From the NCBI RefSeq assembly GCF_958445495.1, contig NZ_CAUCSQ010000022.1:1-64000 (forward strand): 64,000 nt of DNA, given 5' to 3'. Numbering within the stretch: the first letter of the stretch is position 1; the number at the start of each line of letters is the position of its first letter. This stretch comes from an uncultured Bacteroides sp. (GTDB lineage Bacteria; Bacteroidota; Bacteroidia; Bacteroidales; Bacteroidaceae). The notes below the pieces were generated by a model. It saw only the letters and a program-made list of their open reading frames with translations, ran no database searches and had not been told where the DNA came from. The position numbers were made by a program, and so were the translations under genes. This document shows positions 33,362 to 42,370 of the stretch, in pieces.

Positions 33362-34664
33362 GGTGGCGTGTCCGCCGGTTCTGTTTTTCTGCTTTTTCTT
33401 TGTCCAGCCGGTAAATGCGCAAACAGATTCCTTGTTTGTCACAATCGGCCAGCTTTTTGATTGGGGAGTGCAGCATAGCCTGCAGCTTCAAGCGGATGTG
33501 ATGAAAGAATCCGTGGCGCGGGAGCGGATGCGTTCCGCACGGTCTGCCCGGTTGCCCGAACTGCAGGTCGGCTTGAAAGGCGGCATCGTCGGGCAGCCGG
33601 TGGTCTGGGAACGGGGATTGTCCGGACCCCTGTATCCGGAAACGCCGGACTGGTCGCAGAACTATGCGGTTGACCTGGAACAGCCTCTTTACCGGGGAGG
33701 CAGGATTCGAAGCGCTATCCGCAAGGCGGATATTGAAAAGCGGGTTGCCGAATTGCAAACCTTGACCGACCGGGCGGAAATCAAAATGAGGTTATTGGAC
33801 CTGTATCTGAATCTGTTCAGCCTTTTTAAACAACATGAGGTACTGACGCGGAATATCGAGGAGTCGGAACTCCGGTTGCATGATATCAGGCGGATGAAGA
33901 AAGAAGGGCTGATTACCAACAATGACGTGTTGCGGAGCGAAATGCAGTTGACTGATGACCGCCTGTCTTTACAGGAAACGGAAAATAGTATCGCGCTGGT
34001 GTCGCAACAGCTCGATATTTTGTTGGGAAAGGATGAAAAATTATTGTTGAAGCCGGACACCGCTATCCTTTACCGGTCGGTCGCTTTACAGTCTTATGAC
34101 GATTACATCGCTCAGGCATATATGAATGAGCCGACGATGAGACTGCTCCGCGCGCGGACGGAGCTGGCAAGGAATGAGATTCGTTCCGCCAGGTCTTTTT
34201 CTCTTCCCAGCGTCTCGCTTTATGCGTCAAATACGCTGGCGCGCCCGGTTTCACGCACATTGGCGGATATGTATAACAATAACTGGAATATAGGCGTATC
34301 CGTTTCCTATCCTTTATCGTCGCTTTATAAGAACAACCGTAAAATAAAAGAGACGGAAATGATGGTGTCCTTGCGGAAAAATGAAGAAGAACAAAAGATG
34401 CAGGGAATCCGCGTAGAGGTCCGTTCCGCATTTCTGCGGCATCGGGAAGCTTTGCAAAGGGTGGAGGCTTTAAAACTGTCCGTGAGACAAGCGGAGGAAA
34501 ACTACCGTATCATGCAGAACCGTTATTTAAACCAATTGGCTATCCTGACCGATTTGCTTGATGCGAATTCCGTCCGTTTGAATGTAGAGTTACAGTTGGT
34601 GACTGCACGCACCCGTGTGATTTATACTTATTATCAACTTCAGAAGGCTTGTGGGCGCCTTTAA
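33339..34664 (+). CDS. TolC-family outer membrane efflux channel
   Basis: This 441-residue protein begins with a signal peptide (hydrophobic 11-24, cleavage after about NAQ at 27-29). Two homologous helical halves of the outer-membrane efflux type follow, with long Arg/Glu/Leu-rich coiled coils (about 75-230 and 280-440). It would form the trimeric exit duct for the EmrAB-like pump encoded next. The start (ATGATG) lies inside the end of marR, so the two are translationally coupled. The adaptor gene follows after 18 bases. Confidence 0.9.
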   Translation: MMFLKKYRVACPPVLFFCFFFVQPVNAQTDSLFVTIGQLFDWGVQHSLQLQADVMKESVARERMRSARSARLPELQVGLKGGIVGQPVVWERGLSGPLYPETPDWSQNYAVDLEQPLYRGGRIRSAIRKADIEKRVAELQTLTDRAEIKMRLLDLYLNLFSLFKQHEVLTRNIEESELRLHDIRRMKKEGLITNNDVLRSEMQLTDDRLSLQETENSIALVSQQLDILLGKDEKLLLKPDTAILYRSVALQSYDDYIAQAYMNEPTMRLLRARTELARNEIRSARSFSLPSVSLYASNTLARPVSRTLADMYNNNWNIGVSVSYPLSSLYKNNRKIKETEMMVSLRKNEEEQKMQGIRVEVRSAFLRHREALQRVEALKLSVRQAEENYRIMQNRYLNQLAILTDLLDANSVRLNVELQLVTARTRVIYTYYQLQKACGRL

Positions 34665-34682
34665 TAGATTATAAAAACAGAT

Positions 34683-35753
34683 ATGGCAAATGATTTGGAG
34701 GAAAAACGGCATAAACTGAAAAAAGTGAGAGTCCGCAATATTGTTTTAAATACGGTATGTATCTGCCTGGCGGGTTCCGGGCTTTGGTGGACTGCCACTT
34801 ATTTCTGGCGTTACGTCAATTATGAAGTGACTAACGACGCTTTTGTAGACCAATATGTGGCTCCTCTGAATGTACGGGTTTCGGGATATGCCGAAGAGGT
34901 GCGTTTCAGAGAACATCAGTATGTGCATCGGGGAGATACCTTGCTGGTGCTTGATAATCGCGAATACCGGATAAAGGTGAAGGAGGCTGAGGCTGCGTTG
35001 CTGGACGCGCGCGGTTCGCAGGAAGTCCTTCATTCGGGGATTGAGACTTCCCATACCCATATTGCCGTACAGGACGCCAACATTGCCGAAGCGAAAGCGA
35101 AACTCTGGCAACTGGAACAGGATTACCATCGTTTCGAACGCTTGCTGGAAGAAGAGTCGGTTCCGGAACAGCAATACGAGCAGGCAAAGGCCGCTTATGA
35201 AGCGGCAAAGGCGCGTTACCAGGCATTGGCCGCACAGAAGCGGGCGGCTATGTCGCAATATGCGGAGACAAGCAAGAAAACGACCAGTGCGGAGGCGGCT
35301 GTTTTGCGTAAAGAAGCGGCTCTGGACCTGGCTAAGCTGAACTTGTCCTACACCGTTTTAACGGCTCCGTACGATGGCTATATGGGCAGGCGTACTTTGG
35401 AGCCCGGCCAGTATGTACAGGCGGGGCAGACGATTTCCTATCTGGTGCGTAGCAAAGACAAGTGGATTACGGCCAATTATAAGGAAACGCAGATTGCCCG
35501 TATCTATATCGGACAGCAGGTGCGCATTAAGGTGGATGCGTTGCCTGGGAAACTTTTCCACGGAAAAGTTTCTGCAATTTCCGAAGCGACGGGGTCCAAG
35601 TACTCATTGGTCCCCACGGACAATTCTGCCGGCAATTTTGTAAAGGTGCAACAGAGGATACCGGTACGGATTGAGCTGGAGGATATTTCTTCCGAAGAGA
35701 TGGCGCAGTTGAGAGCGGGCATGATGGTGGAAACGGAAGCGTTGCGCAAATGA
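34683..35753 (+). CDS. HlyD/EmrA-type membrane fusion protein
   Basis: This 356-residue periplasmic adaptor is anchored by one N-terminal helix (about 20-45). A biotinyl-lipoyl-like half motif (VRVSGYAEEVRFREHQYVHRGDTLLVLDN) is followed by an Ala/Glu/Gln-rich helical hairpin (about 95-215) and the second half (LTAPYDGYMGRRTLEPGQYVQAGQ). It links the MFS pump to the outer-membrane channel. Its stop overlaps the pump gene by four bases (ATGA). Confidence 0.92.
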   Translation: MANDLEEKRHKLKKVRVRNIVLNTVCICLAGSGLWWTATYFWRYVNYEVTNDAFVDQYVAPLNVRVSGYAEEVRFREHQYVHRGDTLLVLDNREYRIKVKEAEAALLDARGSQEVLHSGIETSHTHIAVQDANIAEAKAKLWQLEQDYHRFERLLEEESVPEQQYEQAKAAYEAAKARYQALAAQKRAAMSQYAETSKKTTSAEAAVLRKEAALDLAKLNLSYTVLTAPYDGYMGRRTLEPGQYVQAGQTISYLVRSKDKWITANYKETQIARIYIGQQVRIKVDALPGKLFHGKVSAISEATGSKYSLVPTDNSAGNFVKVQQRIPVRIELEDISSEEMAQLRAGMMVETEALRK

Positions 35754-37354
35754 TTACCATGAAAGAACTAGGGGTGCCTGTCCGCCGGTGGGTACCTGAT
35801 TGGCTCGGACTTGCCAGTATCTTCATCGTGATTCTTCCGGTCACTATGCTCAACGGCTCATATACGGGCAGCATGCTGGAGGTGTCGAATACGCTGGGCA
35901 CTAATTCGGAAGATATAACGATGGGGTATTATGCGGCTTCGGCAGGTATGGCGGTCGCTTATCCCATTATTCCGAAAGTACTGGCTGCCTTCTCTGTAAA
36001 ATCTTTGCTGCTGGTTGATTTGGTGTTGCAATTCTTTTTGAGTTGGATTTGCGCACGTACGCAGAATGCCGATATCCTGATTGTCTGCAGTTTTGCCGTC
36101 GGTTTCCTGAAAGGTTTTCTTATGCTATGGTTCATTCGTTACGCGCAAAGGATTTTCAGCCCGAAAAATGTGCGGAGTGAATTCTATTCTTATTTTTATC
36201 CGTTGGTTTACGGCGGAGGACAGGCTTCAATGTTGGTGACTGCCTTGCTGGCATACCGTTACGATTGGAAGTACATGTATTATTTTATGATGATACTGAT
36301 TTTAATCGCTATTCTGTTTGTCATCGTCTGCATCCGCCATAACCGTCCCATTAAGGCGGTCGCATGGGCTGACCTGCATATTCGTGAGATGTTTGTCATT
36401 TCCGCCGGTTTGCTGATGCTGATGTATGTCATCAATTACGGAAAAGTGTTCGACTGGATGGCTTCCGCCAAAATATGCGCCTATATTGTCGCGGCTCCTA
36501 TGCTGGTCGCTTTGTTTATCCGCTATCAGAGCCGTTCGGAAAATCCTTATGTGAGTTTGGCGCCTTTGTTCCAGCCCAAGGCGATTGTCGGTTATCTTTA
36601 TATGATGCTTGTCATGTTTTTCAGTACGTCTACTACTCTGCTGACGAATTATCTGACTGTTATTTTGAAGGTGGATACCACCCATACGTATTCGCTTTAT
36701 GTCTATCTGCTTCCGGGGTATGTTGTCGGCGCCTTTATCTGTTTCTGGTGGTTTCGCTGGCAGCGCTGGCGTTTCCGTTTCCTGATAGCGGGAGGGATGA
36801 GCTGTTTTGTGGTTTTCTTTGCCAGCTTGTATTTTGGCATTTCCCCGGATAGCACGTATGAGATGCTGTATTTGCCTGTGTTCTTCCGCGGCTTGGGCAT
36901 GATGGTCTTGATTATAGCTTTCGCCCTGTTTGCTGTGGAAGATTTAGACCCGAAGTTTTTGTTGTCAAACGCTTTTTTCCTGATTATTTTCCGTTCCGTG
37001 CTGGCTCCTATCATGGCTACCTCTTTTTACAGTAATATGCTGTATCGGCTGGAACAGAAATATATGTATTCTTTGTCGGAAACCGTGACGGCCGCCGACC
37101 CGTTGGCGTTGTCGCGATACAGCCGGTCTTTGAACGGCGCATTGGCGCAAGGGCACGGGTATGATGAATCCGTACAACTGGCTACCAATTCTTTATATAC
37201 CGCTTTGCAGCAACAGAGTCTGTTGCTGGCATTGAAGGAAATTCTGGGATATTTGCTGGTCATATCGTTTGTCGTTGCCGTTGTTTCCCGCTTTATACCG
37301 TTTCATAAAACAATTCGGGTTACGTTTAAAAGAACCGGCGATGATATGGTTTGA
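35750..37354 (+). CDS. MFS multidrug efflux transporter (EmrB/DHA2-like)
   Basis: This 534-residue membrane protein has about 14 hydrophobic segments, the size and layout of the DHA2 drug:H+ antiporter group. It starts by overlap with the adaptor gene. With the adjacent adaptor and TolC-like channel it forms a complete tripartite system. Substrates are not evident from sequence. Motif A is degenerate, as in other Bacteroides members, so the EmrB name is by analogy. Confidence 0.85.
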   Translation: MITMKELGVPVRRWVPDWLGLASIFIVILPVTMLNGSYTGSMLEVSNTLGTNSEDITMGYYAASAGMAVAYPIIPKVLAAFSVKSLLLVDLVLQFFLSWICARTQNADILIVCSFAVGFLKGFLMLWFIRYAQRIFSPKNVRSEFYSYFYPLVYGGGQASMLVTALLAYRYDWKYMYYFMMILILIAILFVIVCIRHNRPIKAVAWADLHIREMFVISAGLLMLMYVINYGKVFDWMASAKICAYIVAAPMLVALFIRYQSRSENPYVSLAPLFQPKAIVGYLYMMLVMFFSTSTTLLTNYLTVILKVDTTHTYSLYVYLLPGYVVGAFICFWWFRWQRWRFRFLIAGGMSCFVVFFASLYFGISPDSTYEMLYLPVFFRGLGMMVLIIAFALFAVEDLDPKFLLSNAFFLIIFRSVLAPIMATSFYSNMLYRLEQKYMYSLSETVTAADPLALSRYSRSLNGALAQGHGYDESVQLATNSLYTALQQQSLLLALKEILGYLLVISFVVAVVSRFIPFHKTIRVTFKRTGDDMV

Positions 37355-37370
37355 TATGGGAGCAAAACTC

Positions 37371-37587
37371 GATTTTAGAGGAAATGAACTTTTCATCTGA
37401 AACCTACTTACTACATGTAAACGTTCTTCAAAATTGTGATGTCTATACATAATGCACCCCAAAAGTTTTGTGTCTAACTTTTGGGGTACACTTCATCTAT
37501 TTCTGAGTAATGATACGGCTATTCTTATGTTTATCAGTTAGAATCTGTAACTGTTCCGGGTGTTCATCTTAGTTTCGGCACACTCCC
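37371..37587 (-). repeat. Dispersed modular repeat, inverted copy
   Basis: Read leftward, the order is module A (37587-37502; 82 of 86 bases identical to 13548-13633), a 12-bp hairpin (37487-37456), and a single 21-bp-type unit with its flank ATTTTAGAGGAAATGAACTT (37372-37391 on the + strand). The same pieces occur at 13.3-13.8 kb, but with the hairpin before module A and six units instead of one. It fills most of the 292-base spacer between two convergent operons. Confidence 0.8.
37456..37487. terminator. Hairpin between emrB-like gene and uxaA
   Basis: ACCCCAAAAGTT (37456-37467) pairs perfectly with AACTTTTGGGGT (37476-37487). The loop TTGTGTCT and arms match the inner hairpin at 13364-13400 in inverted orientation. 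It could end transcription from either convergent operon, though no long T tail is present. Confidence 0.5.
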
Positions 37588-37646
37588 GTTGTTTCGCAAC
37601 GTATCGCTCGCTTATGTACGCCCGTTCGTCCGGGAGCGGAGCATAC

Positions 37647-39137
37647 TTACAAGGTCACTCCCGTTTTGAAGATGGCGATTTCGCGGTAACCTTTCTTTTC
37701 GTTGTTCACGAATTCGCCGCTTGCGACTTTGATAACATAGTCGATAAAACGTTCACAGGTCTTTTCCATCGGTTCGTTCTCGACAATGACGCCGGCATTG
37801 AAGTCAATCCATCCCGGTTTGTTTTTTGCCAGGTTTGAATTAGTGGAAATCTTCATGGTCGGCACGAAAGTGCCGAAAGGAGTTCCGCGGCCGGTAGTGA
37901 AGAGGATGATGTGGCATCCGCAGGAGGCGAGGGTAGTGGCTGCTACCAGGTCATTGCCCGGAGCGGAAAGCAGGTTCAGCCCTTTTTTCTGCAAACGTTC
38001 GCCGTAGGGCATTACGCCGCATACATAGCTCTTTCCGCATTTCTGTGTGCATCCTAAGGCTTTTTCTTCCAGTGTGGAGATACCGCCGGCTTTGTTTCCC
38101 GGAGACGGGTTTTCTCCGACCGGTTCGCCGTGGGACAGGAAGTATTCTTTGAAATCGTTAATCAGGCGGACAGTCTGTTCAAACAATTCCCTGTTTTGGC
38201 AACGGTTCATCAAAATGGTTTCCGCACCGAACATTTCCGGGACTTCGGTCAGTACGCTTGTGCCTCCTTGTGCTATCAGGAAGTCTGAAAACAGGCCCAA
38301 CAACGGATTTGCCGTAATACCGGAAAAACCGTCGGAGCCGCCGCATTTCAAACCGACGCGGAGTTCGGACAGGGGAACATCCGTCCGTTCGTCTTTCGAT
38401 GCTTTGGCATATAAATCGCGCAGGATTTTCATTCCTTCCTCGTATTCGTCGCCGACCTTCTGGGTGACTAGGAATTTGATGCGTTCCTGGTCGTAATCGC
38501 CCAGAAATTCGCGGAATACGTCCGGCTGGTTGTTTTCACATCCCAGGCCAACCACCAATACCGCGCCGGCATTCGGGTGAAGCACCATGTCACGCAGGAT
38601 TTTCTTCGTATTTTCATGGTCGTCCCCCAGTTGCGAACAGCCGTAGTTATGGGGAAAAGCGACGATGGCGTCTACTCCTTTTCCTTCGGTCTCGCGGCGG
38701 AGCCCGTCGGCTAATTGCCCGATGATGCCGTTTACGCAGCCTACCGTCGGGATAATCCATAGTTCATTTCTTACACCGACATCGCCGTTTTTGCGACGGT
38801 AACCTTTGAACGTGAGTCCTTTATGGGGAATGTCCAGAGATACCTGGACCGGATTGTAAGTGTATTCCAGCAGTCCGGCAAGATTGGTCTTTATGTTTGT
38901 CTCGTTCATCCAGTCCCCTTGCTTCTTTGCCGCCAGCGAATGCCCGATAGGATAACCGTATTTGATGATGTCTTCGCCTTCGGAAAAATCTTTTAATGCG
39001 AATTTGTGCCCGGCGGGAATATCCTCGTTTAAGGTGATTTCTTTTCCGTCTATGGAAAGACGTTCTCCTGCCGGCAGGTTAACAATGGCAACGGCAACGT
39101 TGTCGGCAGGATTGATTTTTAAATACTTTGTTTCCAT
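37647..39137 (-). CDS. uxaA: Altronate dehydratase
   Basis: This 496-residue enzyme dehydrates D-altronate to 2-keto-3-deoxygluconate. An N-terminal SAF-like domain (about 1-95) is joined to the UxaA catalytic domain. Conserved cysteines that can hold a metal or iron-sulfur site occur in VVGLGCENNQ and LGCTQKCGKSYVCG, and later in TLASCGCHIILF. Its product feeds the kinase and aldolase encoded divergently at 40486-42219. It is the second gene of a leftward transcript with the LacI regulator, 30 bases downstream. Confidence 0.94.
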   Translation of the reverse strand: METKYLKINPADNVAVAIVNLPAGERLSIDGKEITLNEDIPAGHKFALKDFSEGEDIIKYGYPIGHSLAAKKQGDWMNETNIKTNLAGLLEYTYNPVQVSLDIPHKGLTFKGYRRKNGDVGVRNELWIIPTVGCVNGIIGQLADGLRRETEGKGVDAIVAFPHNYGCSQLGDDHENTKKILRDMVLHPNAGAVLVVGLGCENNQPDVFREFLGDYDQERIKFLVTQKVGDEYEEGMKILRDLYAKASKDERTDVPLSELRVGLKCGGSDGFSGITANPLLGLFSDFLIAQGGTSVLTEVPEMFGAETILMNRCQNRELFEQTVRLINDFKEYFLSHGEPVGENPSPGNKAGGISTLEEKALGCTQKCGKSYVCGVMPYGERLQKKGLNLLSAPGNDLVAATTLASCGCHIILFTTGRGTPFGTFVPTMKISTNSNLAKNKPGWIDFNAGVIVENEPMEKTCERFIDYVIKVASGEFVNNEKKGYREIAIFKTGVTL

Positions 39138-39167
39138 GTACTTTTTTAGTTGGATTTGTTTTTGTTG

Positions 39168-40232
39168 TTATTTGCTATGGTAATAATCAATTGTTTCTGT
39201 CGTTAGCAAGTCGATAGGCATATAATTGATGCAGGTCACGTCTTTTTTGAAAATCAAGTGATCGCAAAGGGTTTTAATGCCGTTGAAACCTTGCAGTTCA
39301 GGCTGCTGGGCTATGAGAAAGAAAACGCTTCCTTCTTTCAGGCAGGCGACGTTCCGTTCGAGAAGGTCGTAACCTATCAGGTTGAAACCTTTCTTTCCGT
39401 GGCTTTGCAGGTATTCGCCGACGATGTAGACTTTGGAGTTGAAGGTGATTCCGTTTTTCACTGTAGGGTGGGACCGGAAAAATTCATCCAGCATTTCGTT
39501 GTCTTCATCGTTGCGTTCGGCATGCAAGTCAAGCTCCAGTATAGTACAAGACGGATGATGTTCTTTCATGTACTGCCTGAATCCGATTTCTCTGTTCTCT
39601 TGTTGGTTAGACCCCACGATTCCTTCATGTATTTTGCGGAAGATCACGATTTCTTTCTCGTCTCCGGCGAGCAACATCAGCATTCTTGCGGCAAAGTATC
39701 CGCTCTGGCGTGAGTTCTGCCCGAAAAAGGCGAGGGGAGGGGCGTTTTTTATGTTTGAGTCTATATATATATAAGGTATGTCGAGAGCCTGCAACCCGTC
39801 AGTGAACCCTTTGGTATATTGGGGAACCGTGGGGGCCATCATTACCCCGTCCGGATGTTCGTCCAGAATTTTCTTGCTGGCGTCTGTAAATGAATGGTAG
39901 TCGTACGGGTCGTAATAGTTGATTTTCACCGAAGTGTTGAAATCGGAATAGGTGGCGATGGCCTCATGAATCCCTTTTTCGACAGCCGTCCAGTATTCTC
40001 CTTCGATGTGCTCCGGCAAGAGGCAGACAAATGTGTATTTTTTATTGGATGCAAGGGCGCTGGCATACATGTTGGGCTGGTAGTCCAGTTGCTTGAGGAT
40101 TTCTTCCACACGTTTCTTGCTTGCTTCCGACACTCCGCTCCGTCCGTGGATTACGCGGTCTACCGTTCCTACCGATACGTCTGCCAAACGTGCGATATCT
40201 TTGATTCTGATTCTTTCGGGCAATTTATTCAT
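39168..40232 (-). CDS. LacI family regulator of the altronate/KDG genes
   Basis: About 354 residues. The LacI helix-turn-helix is at residues 8-30 or so (RIKDIARLADVSVGTVDRVIHG) with the hinge helix SKKRVEEILKQLDYQPN. A sugar-binding periplasmic-type domain follows. I place the start at the ATG at 40232 (MNKLPERIR), because 40352 lies upstream of the promoter. Two TGTGCnnGCACA sites in the divergent spacer are its likely operators. The ligand may be a uronate intermediate (inference from neighbours). Confidence 0.9.
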   Translation of the reverse strand: MNKLPERIRIKDIARLADVSVGTVDRVIHGRSGVSEASKKRVEEILKQLDYQPNMYASALASNKKYTFVCLLPEHIEGEYWTAVEKGIHEAIATYSDFNTSVKINYYDPYDYHSFTDASKKILDEHPDGVMMAPTVPQYTKGFTDGLQALDIPYIYIDSNIKNAPPLAFFGQNSRQSGYFAARMLMLLAGDEKEIVIFRKIHEGIVGSNQQENREIGFRQYMKEHHPSCTILELDLHAERNDEDNEMLDEFFRSHPTVKNGITFNSKVYIVGEYLQSHGKKGFNLIGYDLLERNVACLKEGSVFFLIAQQPELQGFNGIKTLCDHLIFKKDVTCINYMPIDLLTTETIDYYHSK

Positions 40233-40259
40233 ACGGTCACCTTGATTTATATGGTTTTT

Positions 40260-40271
40260 TGTGCTCGCACA
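40260..40271. promoter_or_regulatory. Candidate LacI operator, left site
   Basis: TGTGCTCGCACA is a perfect inverted repeat around TC. It is matched by TGTGCCCGCACA at 40342-40353, 82 bases away. It lies within the probable leader of the leftward lacI-uxaA transcript, 28 bases before the regulator ATG. Confidence 0.75.
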
Positions 40272-40297
40272 CAATAATAATCTTAATATTTTCGATA

Positions 40298-40328
40298 CAA
40301 ATATATAACAATTTTTGTAATTACGAAA
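40298..40328 (-). promoter_or_regulatory. Promoter of the lacI-uxaA transcript
   Basis: Read leftward: TTTC (40328-40325), 19 bases, TATATTTG (40305-40298). The -7 box is perfect and the -33 box has one mismatch. Confidence 0.7.
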
Positions 40329-40343
40329 ATTGTTGTATCTTTG
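40314..40343 (+). promoter_or_regulatory. Promoter of kdgK-kdgA
   Basis: TTTG (40314-40317), 18 bases, TATCTTTG (40336-40343). The right LacI-type palindrome begins inside the -7 box, so a bound repressor would cover the start point. The leader before kdgK is about 135 bases. Confidence 0.75.
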
Positions 40344-40353
40344 TGCCCGCACA
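40342..40353. promoter_or_regulatory. Candidate LacI operator, right site
   Basis: TGTGCCCGCACA is a perfect inverted repeat around CC, overlapping the last two bases of the kdgK -7 box. It pairs with the site at 40260-40271 on the other side of the divergent promoters. Confidence 0.8.
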
Positions 40354-40485
40354 CGATAGGAAGGTGATGTTAACCTTATTATAGATTAATATTCATTATA
40401 TCAGTGTGTTAAGCCTGAAAAGGGACCGAGAATGATAATTTGAAAGTTCAGAATATAAATAATTTAGAATTTAAAACATTAGATT

Positions 40486-41511
40486 ATGGGAAAGAAAGTC
40501 GTTACATTAGGTGAAATCATGCTTAGGTTGTCAACTCCGGGTAATACCCGTTTTGTCCAGTCTGATTCTTTTGATGTAGTATATGGCGGCGGAGAGGCAA
40601 ATGTTGCCGTAAGTTGCGCCAATTACGGCCATGACGCCTATTTTGTAACTAAATTGCCGAAACACGAAATCGGACAGTCTGCCGTTAACGCATTACGTAA
40701 ATATGGCGTGAAAACGGACTTTATTGCTCGTGGTGGCGACCGTGTAGGTATCTACTATCTTGAGACAGGCGCTTCTATGCGTCCCAGCAAGGTTATTTAT
40801 GACCGTGCCCATTCCGCCATTGCCGAAGCGGATGCCGCCGACTTTGATTTTGATGCTATTATGGAAGGCGCCGACTGGTTCCACTGGTCCGGCATTACTC
40901 CGGCCATTTCCGACAAGGCTGCCGAGTTGACCCGTCTGGCTTGTGAAGCGGCAAAACGTCATGGGGTGACTGTTTCCGTCGACTTGAATTTCCGTAAGAA
41001 ATTGTGGACGAAAGAGAAAGCGCAGTCTATCATGAAGCCGTTGATGAAGTATGTGGATGTATGTATCGGCAATGAGGAAGATGCGGAACTCTGCCTGGGA
41101 TTCAAACCGGATGCGGATGTTGAGGCCGGCCATACGGATGCCGAAGGTTACAAAGGCATTTTCCAGCAGATGATGAAAGAGTTCGGATTCAAATATGTGA
41201 TTTCTACTCTTCGCGAATCTTTCTCCGCTACTCATAACGGCTGGAAAGCCATGATTTATGACGGAAAGGAATTCTATACTTCAAAACGGTATGATATCGA
41301 CCCCATTATCGACCGCGTAGGCGGCGGAGATTCTTTTTCCGGAGGTATTATTCACGGTTTGATGACTAAGGCCACTCAAGGCGAGGCTCTTGAATTCGCC
41401 GTTGCCGCATCTGCCTTGAAGCATACTATCAACGGCGATTTCAACCTTGTTTCTGTGGAAGAGGTTGAAGCATTGGCGGGTGGCGATGCGAGCGGTCGTG
41501 TGCAACGTTGA
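40486..41511 (+). CDS. kdgK: 2-keto-3-deoxygluconate kinase (PfkB family)
   Basis: This 341-residue sugar kinase phosphorylates KDG to KDPG. The N-terminal PfkB region reads GEIMLRLSTPG, then VYGGGEANVAVSCANYG. The anion-hole and catalytic motif is GGGDSFSGG with Asp282 as base. The KDG assignment rests on the downstream KDPG aldolase and the divergent altronate dehydratase. It is 39 bases upstream of kdgA in one operon. Confidence 0.92.
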   Translation: MGKKVVTLGEIMLRLSTPGNTRFVQSDSFDVVYGGGEANVAVSCANYGHDAYFVTKLPKHEIGQSAVNALRKYGVKTDFIARGGDRVGIYYLETGASMRPSKVIYDRAHSAIAEADAADFDFDAIMEGADWFHWSGITPAISDKAAELTRLACEAAKRHGVTVSVDLNFRKKLWTKEKAQSIMKPLMKYVDVCIGNEEDAELCLGFKPDADVEAGHTDAEGYKGIFQQMMKEFGFKYVISTLRESFSATHNGWKAMIYDGKEFYTSKRYDIDPIIDRVGGGDSFSGGIIHGLMTKATQGEALEFAVAASALKHTINGDFNLVSVEEVEALAGGDASGRVQR

Positions 41512-41550
41512 TTCCTGATTGTTTAATCGATTAATTTGGATTTAAAGAAA

Positions 41551-42219
41551 ATGGCAAAATTCGATAAAATAGCCGTATTGAATAAAATCGGCTCTACAGG
41601 CATGGTTCCTGTATTCTACCACAAGGATGTGGAAGTGGCAAAAAAAGTTGTAAAGGCTTGTTATGACGGAGGCGTCCGCGCTTTCGAATTTACCAATCGC
41701 GGTGATTTCGCGCAGGAAGTGTTTGCGGAAATTGTGAAATACGCTGCAAAAGAGTGCCCTGAAATGGCGATTGGCATCGGTTCTATCGTTGACCCCGCTA
41801 CTGCTGCCATGTATTTGCAGTTGGGGGCTAACTTTGTGGTAGGTCCGTTGTTCAACCCGGAAATAGCCAAGGTATGTAACCGTCGTTCGGTTGCTTATAC
41901 TCCGGGTTGCGGATCTGTATCGGAAGTAGGTTTTGCACAGGAGGTAGGTTGTGACCTTTGTAAAGTATTCCCGGGAGATGTTTACGGGACCAACTTTGTG
42001 AAAGGTTTGATGGCTCCGATGCCTTGGTCCAAGCTGATGGTGACCGGCGGAGTGGAACCGACTAAGGAAAACCTGACCGGATGGATTAAGGCGGGCGTAT
42101 TTTGTGTGGGCATGGGCTCCAAACTGTTCCCGAAAGATAAAGTGGCGGCGGAAGATTGGACTTATGTCACTGAAAAATGCAAGGAAGCTCTCGGTTACAT
42201 TGCTGAGGCACGTAAATAA
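41551..42219 (+). CDS. kdgA: KDPG aldolase
   Basis: About 222 residues, a class I aldolase that cleaves 2-keto-3-deoxy-6-phosphogluconate to pyruvate and glyceraldehyde-3-phosphate. The Schiff-base lysine is Lys138 in CDLCKVFPGD. The general acid/base Glu46 and the phosphate-side Arg50 are in FEFTNRG, a variant of the usual VTLRT motif. TGGVEPTKENL is the phosphate-binding loop. I start at the ATG at 41551 (MAKFDKIAVL); a TTG at 41536 would add five residues. A terminator follows about 50 bases after the stop. Confidence 0.93.
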   Translation: MAKFDKIAVLNKIGSTGMVPVFYHKDVEVAKKVVKACYDGGVRAFEFTNRGDFAQEVFAEIVKYAAKECPEMAIGIGSIVDPATAAMYLQLGANFVVGPLFNPEIAKVCNRRSVAYTPGCGSVSEVGFAQEVGCDLCKVFPGDVYGTNFVKGLMAPMPWSKLMVTGGVEPTKENLTGWIKAGVFCVGMGSKLFPKDKVAAEDWTYVTEKCKEALGYIAEARK

Positions 42220-42271
42220 AACGGAAGAAAAGTTATCCGCGATAAAAAAGGCCGGGTGAGCCGGTCTCTTC

Positions 42272-42330
42272 AAAATATGCCTCGAAGGGTTAGTTAGTTT
42301 AGTTAGTAATGAGGCATATTTTCATTTTGT
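42272..42330 (+). terminator. Terminator after kdgK-kdgA
   Basis: AAAATATGCCTC (42272-42283) pairs perfectly with GAGGCATATTTT (42311-42322), followed by CATTTTGTTT. The loop of 27 bases is filled with TTAGTTAG repeats. Confidence 0.75.
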
Positions 42331-42370
42331 TTAAAGGTGTTTAAAGGGGATAGGCCATCGGAATAAGTGA

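Noticed and set aside
37371..37646. Complete insertion sequence
   Set aside because: No transposase frame is present in the repeat region, and no target-site duplication could be defined.
40233..40352. N-terminal extension of the LacI regulator
   Set aside because: It covers the divergent promoters and operators; the ATG at 40232 gives the normal LacI N-terminus.
41542..42273. 243-codon frame opposite kdgA
   Set aside because: It is a shadow of the KDPG aldolase gene.
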